A stretch of 64,000 nt of DNA, taken from NCBI RefSeq assembly GCF_023516595.1, contig NZ_JAMGBG010000039.1, positions 1 through 64,000 on the forward strand, written 5' to 3'. Origin of the DNA: Streptomyces neyagawaensis. GTDB taxonomy: Bacteria; Actinomycetota; Actinomycetes; Streptomycetales; Streptomycetaceae. The position numbers and the translations under genes are program-made. Positions 55,673 to 63,432 of the stretch are shown here, one piece after another (position 1 is the stretch's first letter; the number at the start of each line of letters is the position of its first letter). The notes beneath the pieces are model-generated. The model made no database searches. It worked only from the letters and a program-made list of their open reading frames with translations, and was not told the DNA's origin.

Positions 55673-58018
55673 GTGGAGGCGTACGAGGCGCTGGAGTCGG
55701 GGGACCCGGAGCGGATCGGGCGGTACCGGATCGTCGCGCGGCTGGGCGCGGGCGGAATGGGCCGGGTCTATCTGGGGCGCTCGCCCGGTGGCAGGGCGGT
55801 GGCGGTGAAGGTGGTGCGCGCGGATTTGGCCGAGGACGCCGAGTTCCGGCGCCGGTTCGCCCGGGAGGTGGCCGCGGCCCGACGCGTCAACGGGGTGTTC
55901 ACCGCCGGGGTCGTGGACGCCGACCCGGAGGGGTCGCCGCCGTGGCTGGCGACGGCGTACGTACCGGGCGTCGCGCTGAGCGAGGCCGTCACCGCGCACG
56001 GGCCCTGGCCGCAGGGGCCGGTGCTGGCGCTCGGTGCCGGTCTAGCCGAGGCGCTGGAGGCGATCCATGCGGTGGACGTGGTCCACCGGGACCTCAAACC
56101 GTCCAACATCCTCCTCGCCACGGACGGCCCTCGGGTGATCGACTTCGGGATCTCGGTGGCTCATGAGGCCAGTGCGTTGACCCGTACCGGCATGGTGGTG
56201 GGCACACCGGGGTTCATGTCGCCCGAGCAGTTGACCGGGAAGCCGATCGGGCCTGCCAGTGATGTCTTCTCCTTGGGGGCGGTGCTGACGTTCGCCGCGA
56301 CGGGATCGGGGCCGTTCGGGGCGGGCTCGGGGCATGCCCTGGGCTTCCGTGTCGTCTACGAGGAACCGGATCTGAGCCGACTGCCGCCCCGGCTACGGCC
56401 CTTGGTGGCGAGCTGTCTGGCCAAGCAGCCCCATCGCCGCCCCACGGTGGCGACACTGCTCGCACAACTGGCTGAGGCTGCCGCCGAGACGCCGGGGGAG
56501 ACCGAGACGGCCGACAGGGGCACTGTCGCAGAGGCCGACGCCGGAGGGGTCACGGGAGAGGTGGTCGCCGGAGGTCACGTCGCGGGGGAGGCGGGCACGC
56601 ATCCGCCCACCCGGCCCGGCTGGCTGCCCGCTCCGGTCGCCGCGAGCGTGCACGCCCGCACCACCGTGCAGAGCCCCGCACTCCCCCCTCCACCGGCGGT
56701 ACCCCTCGCACCGACACCAGCACCAACTCCGGATCCAGCCCCGTCCCAGCCCCCTTCCGAGAACCCGGAAGCGGTGGCATCCGGCGCGACCCCGACCCCG
56801 ACCCCGTCCCCGTCCCCGGCGCCGCGCGCCGCCGGCCCGACCCGTCGGCGGGCCCTGGTCGGTGGCCTCGGCGCTGCCGCCGCCGCAGGGCTCGGCTTCG
56901 CCGGCTGGAAGCTCAGCGACCGGGATTCCGCCAAGGAACCCATGGGCTCACCCGGCCCCAGCCGAAGGACCGACGCCTCCCCCACACCCACACCATCGCC
57001 CTCACCCGCGGCCCCGTCCGGCGCCGAGAAGTGGAGATTCATCACCGGCGGCCTCGTCTACGCGTCGCCGATCGTCGCCGACGGCGTTGTGTACGTCGGC
57101 ACCGAGACCGACTTCCTGTACGCGCTGGACGCCGGCACCGGCGAAATGCGCTGGGCGTTCAAAACCGGCGGGAACGTGAACGCGGCGCCGGCGGTCGCCG
57201 ACGGAACGGTCTACGTGGGCAGTGAGGACGGCAACCTGTACGCGGTGGACGCGGACACGGGCAGACAACGGTGGAAGTTCCGCACCGGCAAGGGCAGAAG
57301 CTCACCGCCGACGGTCGCCGAGGGCCTGGTGTACGTCGGCGGCGGGGGCAGGCTCCCGAAGGGCATCGGCGCAACATACCGCGACGACCAGGACGGCCAC
57401 GTGTACGCCGTCGACAGCGGCACCGGTGCACAGCGGTGGAAATCCACCACCAGCAGCCGAGTGGAGGAGGCGCCGACCGTCGCCGACGGGACTGTCTACG
57501 CGTGCGCTCTGCGGGGTACCGCGTACGCGCTGGACGCCGCCACCGGCAAGCGGCGGTGGGAATTCACCACCGGAGGTCTGCTCGACTCAGTCGTGGCGGT
57601 CGCTGACGGAGCGGTGTACCTCAGCAGCGAGGACGGGTATCTCTACGCGCTGGACGCCGGGACCGGCGACCGGCGGTGGAGGTTCGCGGCCGAGAGATTC
57701 GTGAGCGCGCCGACCGTCGTCGACGGGACGGTCTACCTGGGCGGCGGGGTCGGCGAGTTGACCGCCGTGGACGCGCGCACGGGCAAGCGGCGGTGGAGGA
57801 CCCGCGTCAGCAAGGAACCGTTCGTGGGCGCGCCGACGGTCGTCGACGGGGTGGCCTACACGGGCAGCGGTGACGGCAACCTGTACGCCGTGGACGCCGA
57901 GACCGGCGGGAAGCGGTGGACGTTCCCCACCGGCAGCCCCGTGAACGCGGCACCCGCCTTCGCCGAGGGGGTGCTCTACCTCAGCAGCGGCAACGGCATC
58001 GTGTACGCGGTGACATAG
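55673..58018 (+). CDS. Membrane Ser/Thr protein kinase with eight-bladed PQQ-type beta-propeller
   Basis: A 781-residue Hanks-type kinase. Residues 1-265: kinase domain with glycine loop LGAGGMG, catalytic Lys 46 in AVKVV, HRDLKPSN (Asp 140) and DFG (Asp 157). A Pro/Thr-rich linker leads to one membrane segment (about 392-412), then an outer domain with eight RW-F and YALDAGTG blades typical of PQQ-like propellers. All catalytic residues are present. The propeller is probably the sensor. Start GTG 55673 with GCAGGGGG upstream; TTG 55667 is an alternative. Confidence 0.93.
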   Translation: MEAYEALESGDPERIGRYRIVARLGAGGMGRVYLGRSPGGRAVAVKVVRADLAEDAEFRRRFAREVAAARRVNGVFTAGVVDADPEGSPPWLATAYVPGVALSEAVTAHGPWPQGPVLALGAGLAEALEAIHAVDVVHRDLKPSNILLATDGPRVIDFGISVAHEASALTRTGMVVGTPGFMSPEQLTGKPIGPASDVFSLGAVLTFAATGSGPFGAGSGHALGFRVVYEEPDLSRLPPRLRPLVASCLAKQPHRRPTVATLLAQLAEAAAETPGETETADRGTVAEADAGGVTGEVVAGGHVAGEAGTHPPTRPGWLPAPVAASVHARTTVQSPALPPPPAVPLAPTPAPTPDPAPSQPPSENPEAVASGATPTPTPSPSPAPRAAGPTRRRALVGGLGAAAAAGLGFAGWKLSDRDSAKEPMGSPGPSRRTDASPTPTPSPSPAAPSGAEKWRFITGGLVYASPIVADGVVYVGTETDFLYALDAGTGEMRWAFKTGGNVNAAPAVADGTVYVGSEDGNLYAVDADTGRQRWKFRTGKGRSSPPTVAEGLVYVGGGGRLPKGIGATYRDDQDGHVYAVDSGTGAQRWKSTTSSRVEEAPTVADGTVYACALRGTAYALDAATGKRRWEFTTGGLLDSVVAVADGAVYLSSEDGYLYALDAGTGDRRWRFAAERFVSAPTVVDGTVYLGGGVGELTAVDARTGKRRWRTRVSKEPFVGAPTVVDGVAYTGSGDGNLYAVDAETGGKRWTFPTGSPVNAAPAFAEGVLYLSSGNGIVYAVT

Positions 58019-58087
58019 CGGCACCCACGCCTCGCCGTCGGCCCACCGGCGTCCCCCGCACCGCCCGCATCGCCCGCGCCACCCGCG

Positions 58088-58828
58088 TCAACTCAGCGGC
58101 AGACGCGGGAACTTGCGTTCCCTCCGCTCCTTGCGTTCCTTCGCCGCGGCCTCGGCCTCCTGGGCCTTCACGACGGCCGCGTACTGGTCCACGTACTCCT
58201 GCTCGGAGAGCGAGAGGATCGCGTACATGATCTCGTCGGTGATGGCCCGCAGGACGGCCTTCTCGTTCTCCATGCCTTCGTAGCGGGAGAAGTCGAGGGG
58301 CTTGCCGAAGCGGATCACGACGGGGTGGATGTTCGGGATGACCTTGCCCGGCGGCTGCGCCTCGAACGTGCCGATCATCGCGCACGGGATCACCGGCACC
58401 TTGGCCTTCAGCGCCATGACCGCCACGCCGACCTTGCCCTTGTAGAGGCGGCCGTCGTGCGAGCGCGTGCCCTCCGGGTAGATACCGAGCAGCTCGTCCT
58501 TGCTGAGCACCCCGAGCCCCTCGCGGATCGCGGCCTGACCGGCCTCCTTCCCGGAGCGGTCGACGGGGATCTGACCCGCGCTGCGGAAGAAGAACGCCGT
58601 CAGCCGGCCCTTCACGCCCGGCCCGGTGAAGTACTCGGCCTTCGCCAGGAAGGTGATGCGCCGCTTGAGGATCGCCGGCATCAGGAAGTGGTCCGAGAAG
58701 GACAGGTGGTTTCCGGCGACGATGGCCGCGCCCGACGACGGCACGTGTTCGAGACCCTCGATGCGGGGCCGGAAGACCAGCCTCAGCAGCGGACCCAGAA
58801 GCACATACTTGAGCAGGTAATAGAACAC
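58088..58828 (-). CDS. 1-acylglycerol-3-phosphate O-acyltransferase family (PlsC)
   Basis: A 246-residue membrane-associated acyltransferase that adds the second acyl chain in phospholipid synthesis. The HX4D catalytic motif is NHLSFSD, the substrate motif IYPEGTRS, and PVIPCAMIGT is typical PlsC. Two N-terminal hydrophobic segments (MFYYLLKYVLLGPLLRLVF) anchor it. The last 30 residues are charged. Start GTG 58828 has AAGGGGA 7 nt upstream. Streptomyces has several paralogues; specificity is unknown. Confidence 0.92.
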   Translation of the reverse strand: MFYYLLKYVLLGPLLRLVFRPRIEGLEHVPSSGAAIVAGNHLSFSDHFLMPAILKRRITFLAKAEYFTGPGVKGRLTAFFFRSAGQIPVDRSGKEAGQAAIREGLGVLSKDELLGIYPEGTRSHDGRLYKGKVGVAVMALKAKVPVIPCAMIGTFEAQPPGKVIPNIHPVVIRFGKPLDFSRYEGMENEKAVLRAITDEIMYAILSLSEQEYVDQYAAVVKAQEAEAAAKERKERRERKFPRLPLS

Positions 58829-58970
58829 GGCGTCCCCTTCGCTCTACCGGATCGGCTCTATGGACGTGTTCCGCCAGGTCACAGCGCACATCCGCGGACG
58901 CGACCGTACTGAGCCCGTCGCCAAGTGAGGGCAGGTCCGATCGGCCTCATCCGACTCCTCGCTGACTGTA

Positions 58971-58985
58971 CTGACGTTGCGTCAG
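58971..58985. promoter_or_regulatory. 15-bp inverted repeat upstream of plsC-like gene
   Basis: CTGACG-TTG-CGTCAG is perfect and lies 143 bp before the plsC-like start. It is a possible operator. No neighbour is an obvious regulator. Confidence 0.35.
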
Positions 58986-59125
58986 GCGCTTGCGCGCTGG
59001 TGAGCCTCGTCCTGCGGTGCCGAGGATTGATCGTAGCCCGTAGTACCGGCGGTAAGGAGGGCCCCGACCTGCCACAAACGGCAAAGACGATCAGCCGGGA
59101 TCGTTCGGTGTTGGACAGCGCGACC

Positions 59126-59206
59126 CGCTGGGAGGGAACCTCCAGCCACGCGGTCGACCCCGGCTGGGTCCCCACCCGCATGGGCGGGCCGGCGGCCTCG
59201 GACGAC
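59126..59206 (+). pseudogene. Remnant of a short-chain dehydrogenase C-terminus
   Basis: The frame reads RWEGTSSHAVDPGWVPTRMG followed by GPAASDD. VDPGWVPTRMGGPxAxDD is characteristic of the substrate-loop region of a bacterial SDR family. No Rossmann motif, YxxxK or start is found upstream, and the frame turns into Pro/Ser-rich sequence downstream. It is a decayed fragment of about 27 residues. Confidence 0.6.
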
Positions 59207-59251
59207 CCTTCTTCGCCGCCGACCAGCTCACCGGACCCACCGACCGGCAGA

Positions 59252-59277
59252 AGCCGCTCCCCACAAGGGGAGCGGCT
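59252..59277. terminator. Terminator of rocD
   Basis: An 11-bp perfect stem (AGCCGCTCCCC / GGGGAGCGGCT) with loop ACAA lies 43 bp downstream of the rocD stop on the minus strand. Confidence 0.75.
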
Positions 59278-59319
59278 GTCCGCAGGGAGGCGGGGTGCCG
59301 AAGCGGGACGGGCCCCGGA

Positions 59320-60546
59320 TCAGGAACCCGCCCGCAGCACCTCCCCCAGCGTCTCCAGCGCCGCGCGGAGTTCCGCGGCCGTGACCGTCAGCGGCGGTGC
59401 CAGGCGGATCGTCGAGCCATGGGTGTCCTTGACGAGGATCCCCCGGTCCATGAGCCGTCGGCTGATCTCACGGCCCGTGCCGATCGCCGGGTCGATGTCG
59501 ACGCCCGCCCACAGGCCCCGCGCCCGGAAGCCGACCACGCCCCGGCCGACCAGTGCCGTCAGCCCGTCCCGCAGGACGACGCCCAGCTCGGCCGCCCGCT
59601 GCTGGAACTCCCCGGTCCGCAGCAACTCGACCACCGCCGAGCCCACCGCCGCGGCCAGCGGATTCCCACCGAACGTCGACCCGTGCTCGCCCGGCCGCAG
59701 AACGGACAGCACCTCCCGGCGCGCCACCACCGCCGACACCGGGACGATGCCACCGCCGAGCGCCTTGCCGAGCAGCACGGCGTCGGGCACCACGTCCTCG
59801 TGGTCGACCGCGAGCGTACGGCCGGTACGGCCCAGACCCGACTGGATCTCGTCCGCGATGAACAGGCACCCGGCCCGCCGGGTCACCTCCCGCACCCCGC
59901 GCAGATAGCCCTCGTCGGGGATGAGCACACCCGCCTCGCCCTGGATGGGCTCGATCAGCACGGCCGCCGTCGTCTCGTCGACGGCCGCCTCCAGCGCGGC
60001 CAGGTCGTTGTACGGCACCACCCGGAAGCCCGGGGTGAACGGCCCGAAGCCGCCCCGCGCCTCCGGGTCGGTGGAGAAGCTGACGATCGTCGTCGTACGG
60101 CCGTGGAAGTTGCCCGCGGCCACCACGATCGTCGCCCGGTCCGCGGGGACGCCCTTCACCTCGTACGCCCACTTGCGGGCCACCTTGATGCCGCTCTCCA
60201 CGGCCTCGGCGCCCGTGTTCATCGGCAGCACCATGTCCAGGCCCGTCAGCTCGGCCAGGGACTCCGCGAACTCCGCCAGCCGGTCGTTGTGGAAGGCCCG
60301 CGACGTGAGCGTCAGCGTGTCCAGCTGGCGGTGCGCGGCCTCGATCAGCGCCGGATGGCGGTGACCGAAGTTGAGGGCGGAGTAGCCGGCCAGCATGTCC
60401 AGATAGCGGCGGCCCTCCACGTCCTCGACCCAGCTGCCCTCGGCACGGGCGACGACGACGGGAAGTGGATGGTAGTTGTGCGCGAGGACGGGCTCCTCGG
60501 CACGGATGAGGTCGGCCGACGAACGCGTACGGACGGGAGCGGTCAT
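59320..60546 (-). CDS. rocD: Ornithine aminotransferase
   Basis: A 408-residue class III aminotransferase moving the delta-amino group of ornithine to 2-oxoglutarate, giving glutamate semialdehyde. Typical features are YLDMLAGYSALNFGHRHP, NTGAEAVESGIKVARKWAYE, GNFHGRTTTIVSFS, the aspartate region FIADEIQSGLGRTG and the PLP lysine in LLGKALGGGIVPVSAV. AGGAGG is 7 nt upstream of ATG 60546. It follows ddaH by 70 bp; together they channel arginine derivatives to glutamate. Confidence 0.94.
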   Translation of the reverse strand: MTAPVRTRSSADLIRAEEPVLAHNYHPLPVVVARAEGSWVEDVEGRRYLDMLAGYSALNFGHRHPALIEAAHRQLDTLTLTSRAFHNDRLAEFAESLAELTGLDMVLPMNTGAEAVESGIKVARKWAYEVKGVPADRATIVVAAGNFHGRTTTIVSFSTDPEARGGFGPFTPGFRVVPYNDLAALEAAVDETTAAVLIEPIQGEAGVLIPDEGYLRGVREVTRRAGCLFIADEIQSGLGRTGRTLAVDHEDVVPDAVLLGKALGGGIVPVSAVVARREVLSVLRPGEHGSTFGGNPLAAAVGSAVVELLRTGEFQQRAAELGVVLRDGLTALVGRGVVGFRARGLWAGVDIDPAIGTGREISRRLMDRGILVKDTHGSTIRLAPPLTVTAAELRAALETLGEVLRAGS

Positions 60547-60616
60547 GAGCGGGCCTCCTGGGTCATGGGTCGAAACGCCCGCGGCGGGCGGTGGAACGGG
60601 GGCCGGGTCTCCAGCT

Positions 60617-61438
60617 TCACGGGCGGAGCTCCTGCGTGCAGCACTTGATGCCGCCGCCGGCCTTCTGGAACTCCGACAGGTCGAGCGGGACGGGCACGTA
60701 GCCCTGCCGGTCGAGCTGGTCGGCGAGTTCCTTGGCGCGGGACGAGATGAACACATGGCGGCCGTCGGACACCGAGTTGAGCCCGAAGGCCAGCGCGTCC
60801 TCCCGGGTGGCGATCACCGCGTCCGGGTACAGCCGGGCGAGGACCGCGCGGCTGCCGGGGGAGAACGCCTCCGGGTAGTACGCGATGTTGCCGTCCTCCC
60901 CGTCGTCGAGCACGAACAGGGCGGTGTCCATGTGGTAGAACCGCGGATCCACCAGCTGGAGGCTGATCACCGGGACGCCGAAGAACTCCTGCGCCTGACG
61001 GTGGGCCTCACGCGTGGTCCGGAAACCCGTCCCGGCGAGGAGGAAGCGACCGGCCGGCACCAGATCGCCCTCCCCCTCGCACACCGACTCGGCCCGGTGC
61101 ACCTCGTACCCGGCGCCCTCGAACCACGCGTCGTACGCGGTGGACTCCGGGCGCCGCTCCGGCGCGTGGAACAGCGAGCCGAGGACACGGCCGCCGAGGA
61201 CGAGCGCGCAGTTGGCCGCGAAGACCATGTCGGGCAGCGCCGCCACCGGCTCCACGGTCTCCACGGTGTGGCCGTGGTCCCGGTAGGCGCGGATCAGCGC
61301 CTGCCACTGCTCACGGGCGAGGTCGACGTCCACGGGGGTGTCCGGATGCATCCAGGGATTGATCGAGTACTGCACGGCGAAGTGTCTGGGTTCGCAGACG
61401 AGAAAGCGCCGAAGGCGCGGCACACGGCTGTCGGGCAC
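60617..61438 (-). CDS. ddaH: Dimethylarginine dimethylaminohydrolase-like enzyme
   Basis: A 273-residue amidinotransferase-superfamily enzyme cleaving methylated arginine (or a similar guanidino compound) to citrulline. The substrate/active residues are in NPWMHPDTPVDVDLAREQW, DMVFAANCALV, RFYHMDTALF (His 169) and the C-terminal GGGIKCCTQEL (catalytic Cys 266 or 267). The paired cysteines are typical of this family. Start GTG 61438 has GGAGAG upstream. It lies between an Lrp regulator and rocD. Confidence 0.9.
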   Translation of the reverse strand: MPDSRVPRLRRFLVCEPRHFAVQYSINPWMHPDTPVDVDLAREQWQALIRAYRDHGHTVETVEPVAALPDMVFAANCALVLGGRVLGSLFHAPERRPESTAYDAWFEGAGYEVHRAESVCEGEGDLVPAGRFLLAGTGFRTTREAHRQAQEFFGVPVISLQLVDPRFYHMDTALFVLDDGEDGNIAYYPEAFSPGSRAVLARLYPDAVIATREDALAFGLNSVSDGRHVFISSRAKELADQLDRQGYVPVPLDLSEFQKAGGGIKCCTQELRP

Positions 61439-61522
61439 AGAGGGTCTCTCCGCTTCCTGCGGTGTCGGCTGGGGATGACACCACGGTAGGAATCAGGACA
61501 GACGCCCGACAAGCGACAAGCG

Positions 61523-61538
61523 CTGCGTGTTCACGCAG
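61523..61538. promoter_or_regulatory. Palindrome between Lrp gene and ddaH
   Basis: CTGCGTG-TT-CACGCAG is a perfect 7-2-7 palindrome in the 122-bp gap, 84 bp before the ddaH start and just after the Lrp stop. A second GCTGCGTA half-site follows at about 61543. It is the best candidate for an Lrp operator controlling ddaH-rocD. Confidence 0.55.
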
Positions 61539-61560
61539 TGATGCTGCGTATGGAAGCCGC

Positions 61561-62052
61561 TCAGCGCACGTTCGGTGCGTCGTGGGTGGCGGCGGCCTCC
61601 GGAGCCTCGGGCAGGAGGTGCGACAGCACCATGTAACTGATCGTCTTCCGGATGAACGGCTCGGTGCGGATCCGCTCCAGCACCTCCTCGAAGTGCTCCA
61701 CATCGACGGCCCGCACATGCAGCAGCGCGTCCGCGCCCCCGGTCACCGTCATCGCCGCCGTGATCTCCGGATGGTTGCGCACCACCTCCGCCAGCCGCCG
61801 GGGCGGCGCCGCGCCCTCGCAGTACACCTCCACGTACGCCTCCGTGCGCCATCCGAGCGCCGCCGGCTTCACCGTGGCCGTGAACCCCGTGATCACCCCG
61901 GTCTCCCGCAGCCGGTCCACCCGCCGCTTGACCGCGGTGGCCGACAGCCCGATGGCCGAGCCGATCTCGGCGAAGCTGGTCCTCGCGTTCGCCATCAGCG
62001 CCGTGATGATCTTGCGATCGAGCTCGTCGAACGCCGCTGACTTGCTGTTCAT
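61561..62052 (-). CDS. Lrp/AsnC family regulator
   Basis: A 163-residue regulator with an intact helix-turn-helix (FDELDRKIITALMANARTSF, AEIGSAIGLSATAVKRRVDR) and a C-terminal RAM domain (AYVEVYCEGAAPPRRLAEVV, GADALLHVRAVDVEHFEEVL). Lrp proteins sense amino acids; here arginine or ornithine is a natural guess. It is 122 bp upstream of ddaH on the same strand. Start ATG 62052. Confidence 0.93.
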   Translation of the reverse strand: MNSKSAAFDELDRKIITALMANARTSFAEIGSAIGLSATAVKRRVDRLRETGVITGFTATVKPAALGWRTEAYVEVYCEGAAPPRRLAEVVRNHPEITAAMTVTGGADALLHVRAVDVEHFEEVLERIRTEPFIRKTISYMVLSHLLPEAPEAAATHDAPNVR

Positions 62053-62154
62053 GCGGGCACTGTATCCAGCGACCCGTGCCCGCGGCGCGTACCCGGAAGG
62101 CCTCCGGCGCGCGGACGTGTGCAGTCGTACGAATTACTCCTACACTCCGGGTTC

Positions 62155-62910
62155 ATGCTGCGCGCGCTCGCCGTCGATGACGAGAAACCCTCCCTCGAGG
62201 AGCTGCTGTATCTGCTGAACGCGGATCCGCGGATCAGCAGCGCCGAGGGCGCCGGCGACGCCACCGAAGCCCTGCGCCGGATCAACCGCGCCCTGGAGTC
62301 CGGGCCCGCCGGACCCGAGGCGATCGACGTGGTCTTCCTCGACATCCACATGGCCGGACTCGACGGCCTCGACCTCGCCCGGCTCCTCACCGGCTTCGCC
62401 CGGCCCCCGCTCGTCGTCTTCGTCACCGCCCACGAGGGCTTCGCCGTGCAGGCCTTCGACCTCAAGGCCGTCGACTACGTCCTCAAGCCCGTCCGCCGGG
62501 AACGGCTCGCCGAGGCGATACGCCGAGCCGCCCAGATGCGCGGCGCCGCCCCGCCGATACCGGTCCACGAACCCGACCCCGACCAGATACCCGTCGAGCT
62601 CGGCGGAGTGACCCGCTTCGTCGCCGTCGACGACATCACCCATGTCGAGGCCCAGGGCGACTACGCCCGACTGCACACCTCGCAGGGCAGCCATCTCGTC
62701 CGCATCCCGCTCTCCACCCTCGAGGAACGCTGGCGCGCCCGCGGCTTCGTCCGCATCCACCGCCGCCACCTCGTCGCCCTGCGCCACATCGGCGAACTCC
62801 GCCTCGACGCGGGCACGGTCAGCGTCCTCGTCGGCTCCGTGGAACTCCAGGTCAGCCGCCGCCACGCCCGCGAACTGCGCGATCTGCTGATGCGCCGGAC
62901 CACGGGCTGA
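62155..62910 (+). CDS. LytTR-type response regulator
   Basis: A 251-residue two-component regulator. The receiver has acidic DDEK, the phosphoacceptor aspartate in VVFLDIHMAGLDGLDLARLL, VFVTAHEGFAVQAFDLKAVD and KPVRRERL. The C-terminal LytTR DNA-binding domain has ITHVEAQGDYARLHTSQGSH and FVRIHRRHLVALRHIGELRL. No sensor kinase is in the window. TACACT at 62141-62146 is a -10 only 8 bp from ATG 62155, predicting a leaderless transcript. The symporter two genes down is the probable target. Confidence 0.92.
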   Translation: MLRALAVDDEKPSLEELLYLLNADPRISSAEGAGDATEALRRINRALESGPAGPEAIDVVFLDIHMAGLDGLDLARLLTGFARPPLVVFVTAHEGFAVQAFDLKAVDYVLKPVRRERLAEAIRRAAQMRGAAPPIPVHEPDPDQIPVELGGVTRFVAVDDITHVEAQGDYARLHTSQGSHLVRIPLSTLEERWRARGFVRIHRRHLVALRHIGELRLDAGTVSVLVGSVELQVSRRHARELRDLLMRRTTG

Positions 62911-62919
62911 GGAGACGGC

Positions 62920-63312
62920 ATGCCCCAGGACCCCACCGAACGGCGCGTCGTCGTCACCGGCGTGCCCCGCCGCACGCTCCCGCACCCCCGGCGCCCGGGC
63001 GGGAGACACCCGCTCCGCTCCGGCCACCACCGCCCGCGCACCGAGATCGACGAACAGACCACCCTCGGCCACACCTACGTCCGCTCCCTCATGCGCAGCC
63101 AACTCCGGGCCGCGCTCGGGGTGTTCGCGGTCCTGGTCCTGCTGGTCGCCCCGCTGCCGCTGGTCTTCGCCGCCATGCCGGACGGCGCCGGCCTGGAGTG
63201 GGCCGTCCTCGGCTTCGGCATCTACCCCCCGCTGGTCCTCCTCGCCCGCTGGCACGTACGGCGCGCCGAACGCAACGAACAGGACCTCGTACGCCTCGTC
63301 GAGGACCGCTGA
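62920..63312 (+). CDS. Small membrane protein of symporter operon
   Basis: A 130-residue protein with a basic, Pro/Arg-rich N-terminal half (RRTLPHPRRPGGRHPLRSGH) and two hydrophobic segments (LGVFAVLVLLVAPLPLVFAA and LGFGIYPPLVLLARWHV). It resembles the DUF485-like partners of sodium/solute symporters. The start is ATG 62920 with GAGGAGA upstream, 9 bp after the response regulator, and the symporter follows. Confidence 0.8.
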   Translation: MPQDPTERRVVVTGVPRRTLPHPRRPGGRHPLRSGHHRPRTEIDEQTTLGHTYVRSLMRSQLRAALGVFAVLVLLVAPLPLVFAAMPDGAGLEWAVLGFGIYPPLVLLARWHVRRAERNEQDLVRLVEDR

Positions 63313-63345
63313 GACCCCCCTGCCCGAGCCGACCGGAAGCCCAGC

Positions 63346-63432
63346 ATGAACGACAACCCAGCATGATCGAGAAGCCCGCATGAACGAAACGCCCGTATGA
63401 ACGTGAAGCCCGTGAGCGAGAAGCCCGCATGA
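63346..63432 (+). other. Chain of four overlapping micro-ORFs leading to the symporter start
   Basis: Four tiny frames start at ATG 63346, 63363, 63380 and 63397. They encode MNDNPA, MIEKPA, MNETPV and MNVKPVSEKPA. Each stop overlaps the next start as ATGA: stops at 63364, 63381, 63398 and 63430, the last overlapping the symporter ATG 63429. The unit is about 17 bp (core AGCCCGCATGAACGA) and repeats with one shortened copy. Ribosomes could pass from one to the next, coupling the symporter to upstream translation. Confidence 0.8.

Larger units (their letters stand above)
58829..59319. other. Gene-free interval with a gene remnant and inverted repeat
   Basis: No intact gene was found. It contains CTGACG-TTG-CGTCAG at 58971-58985 (a 6-3-6 inverted repeat), TAAGGAGG at about 59053 without a usable start codon, a short SDR-like fragment near 59126-59206 and the rocD terminator. 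Confidence 0.55.
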
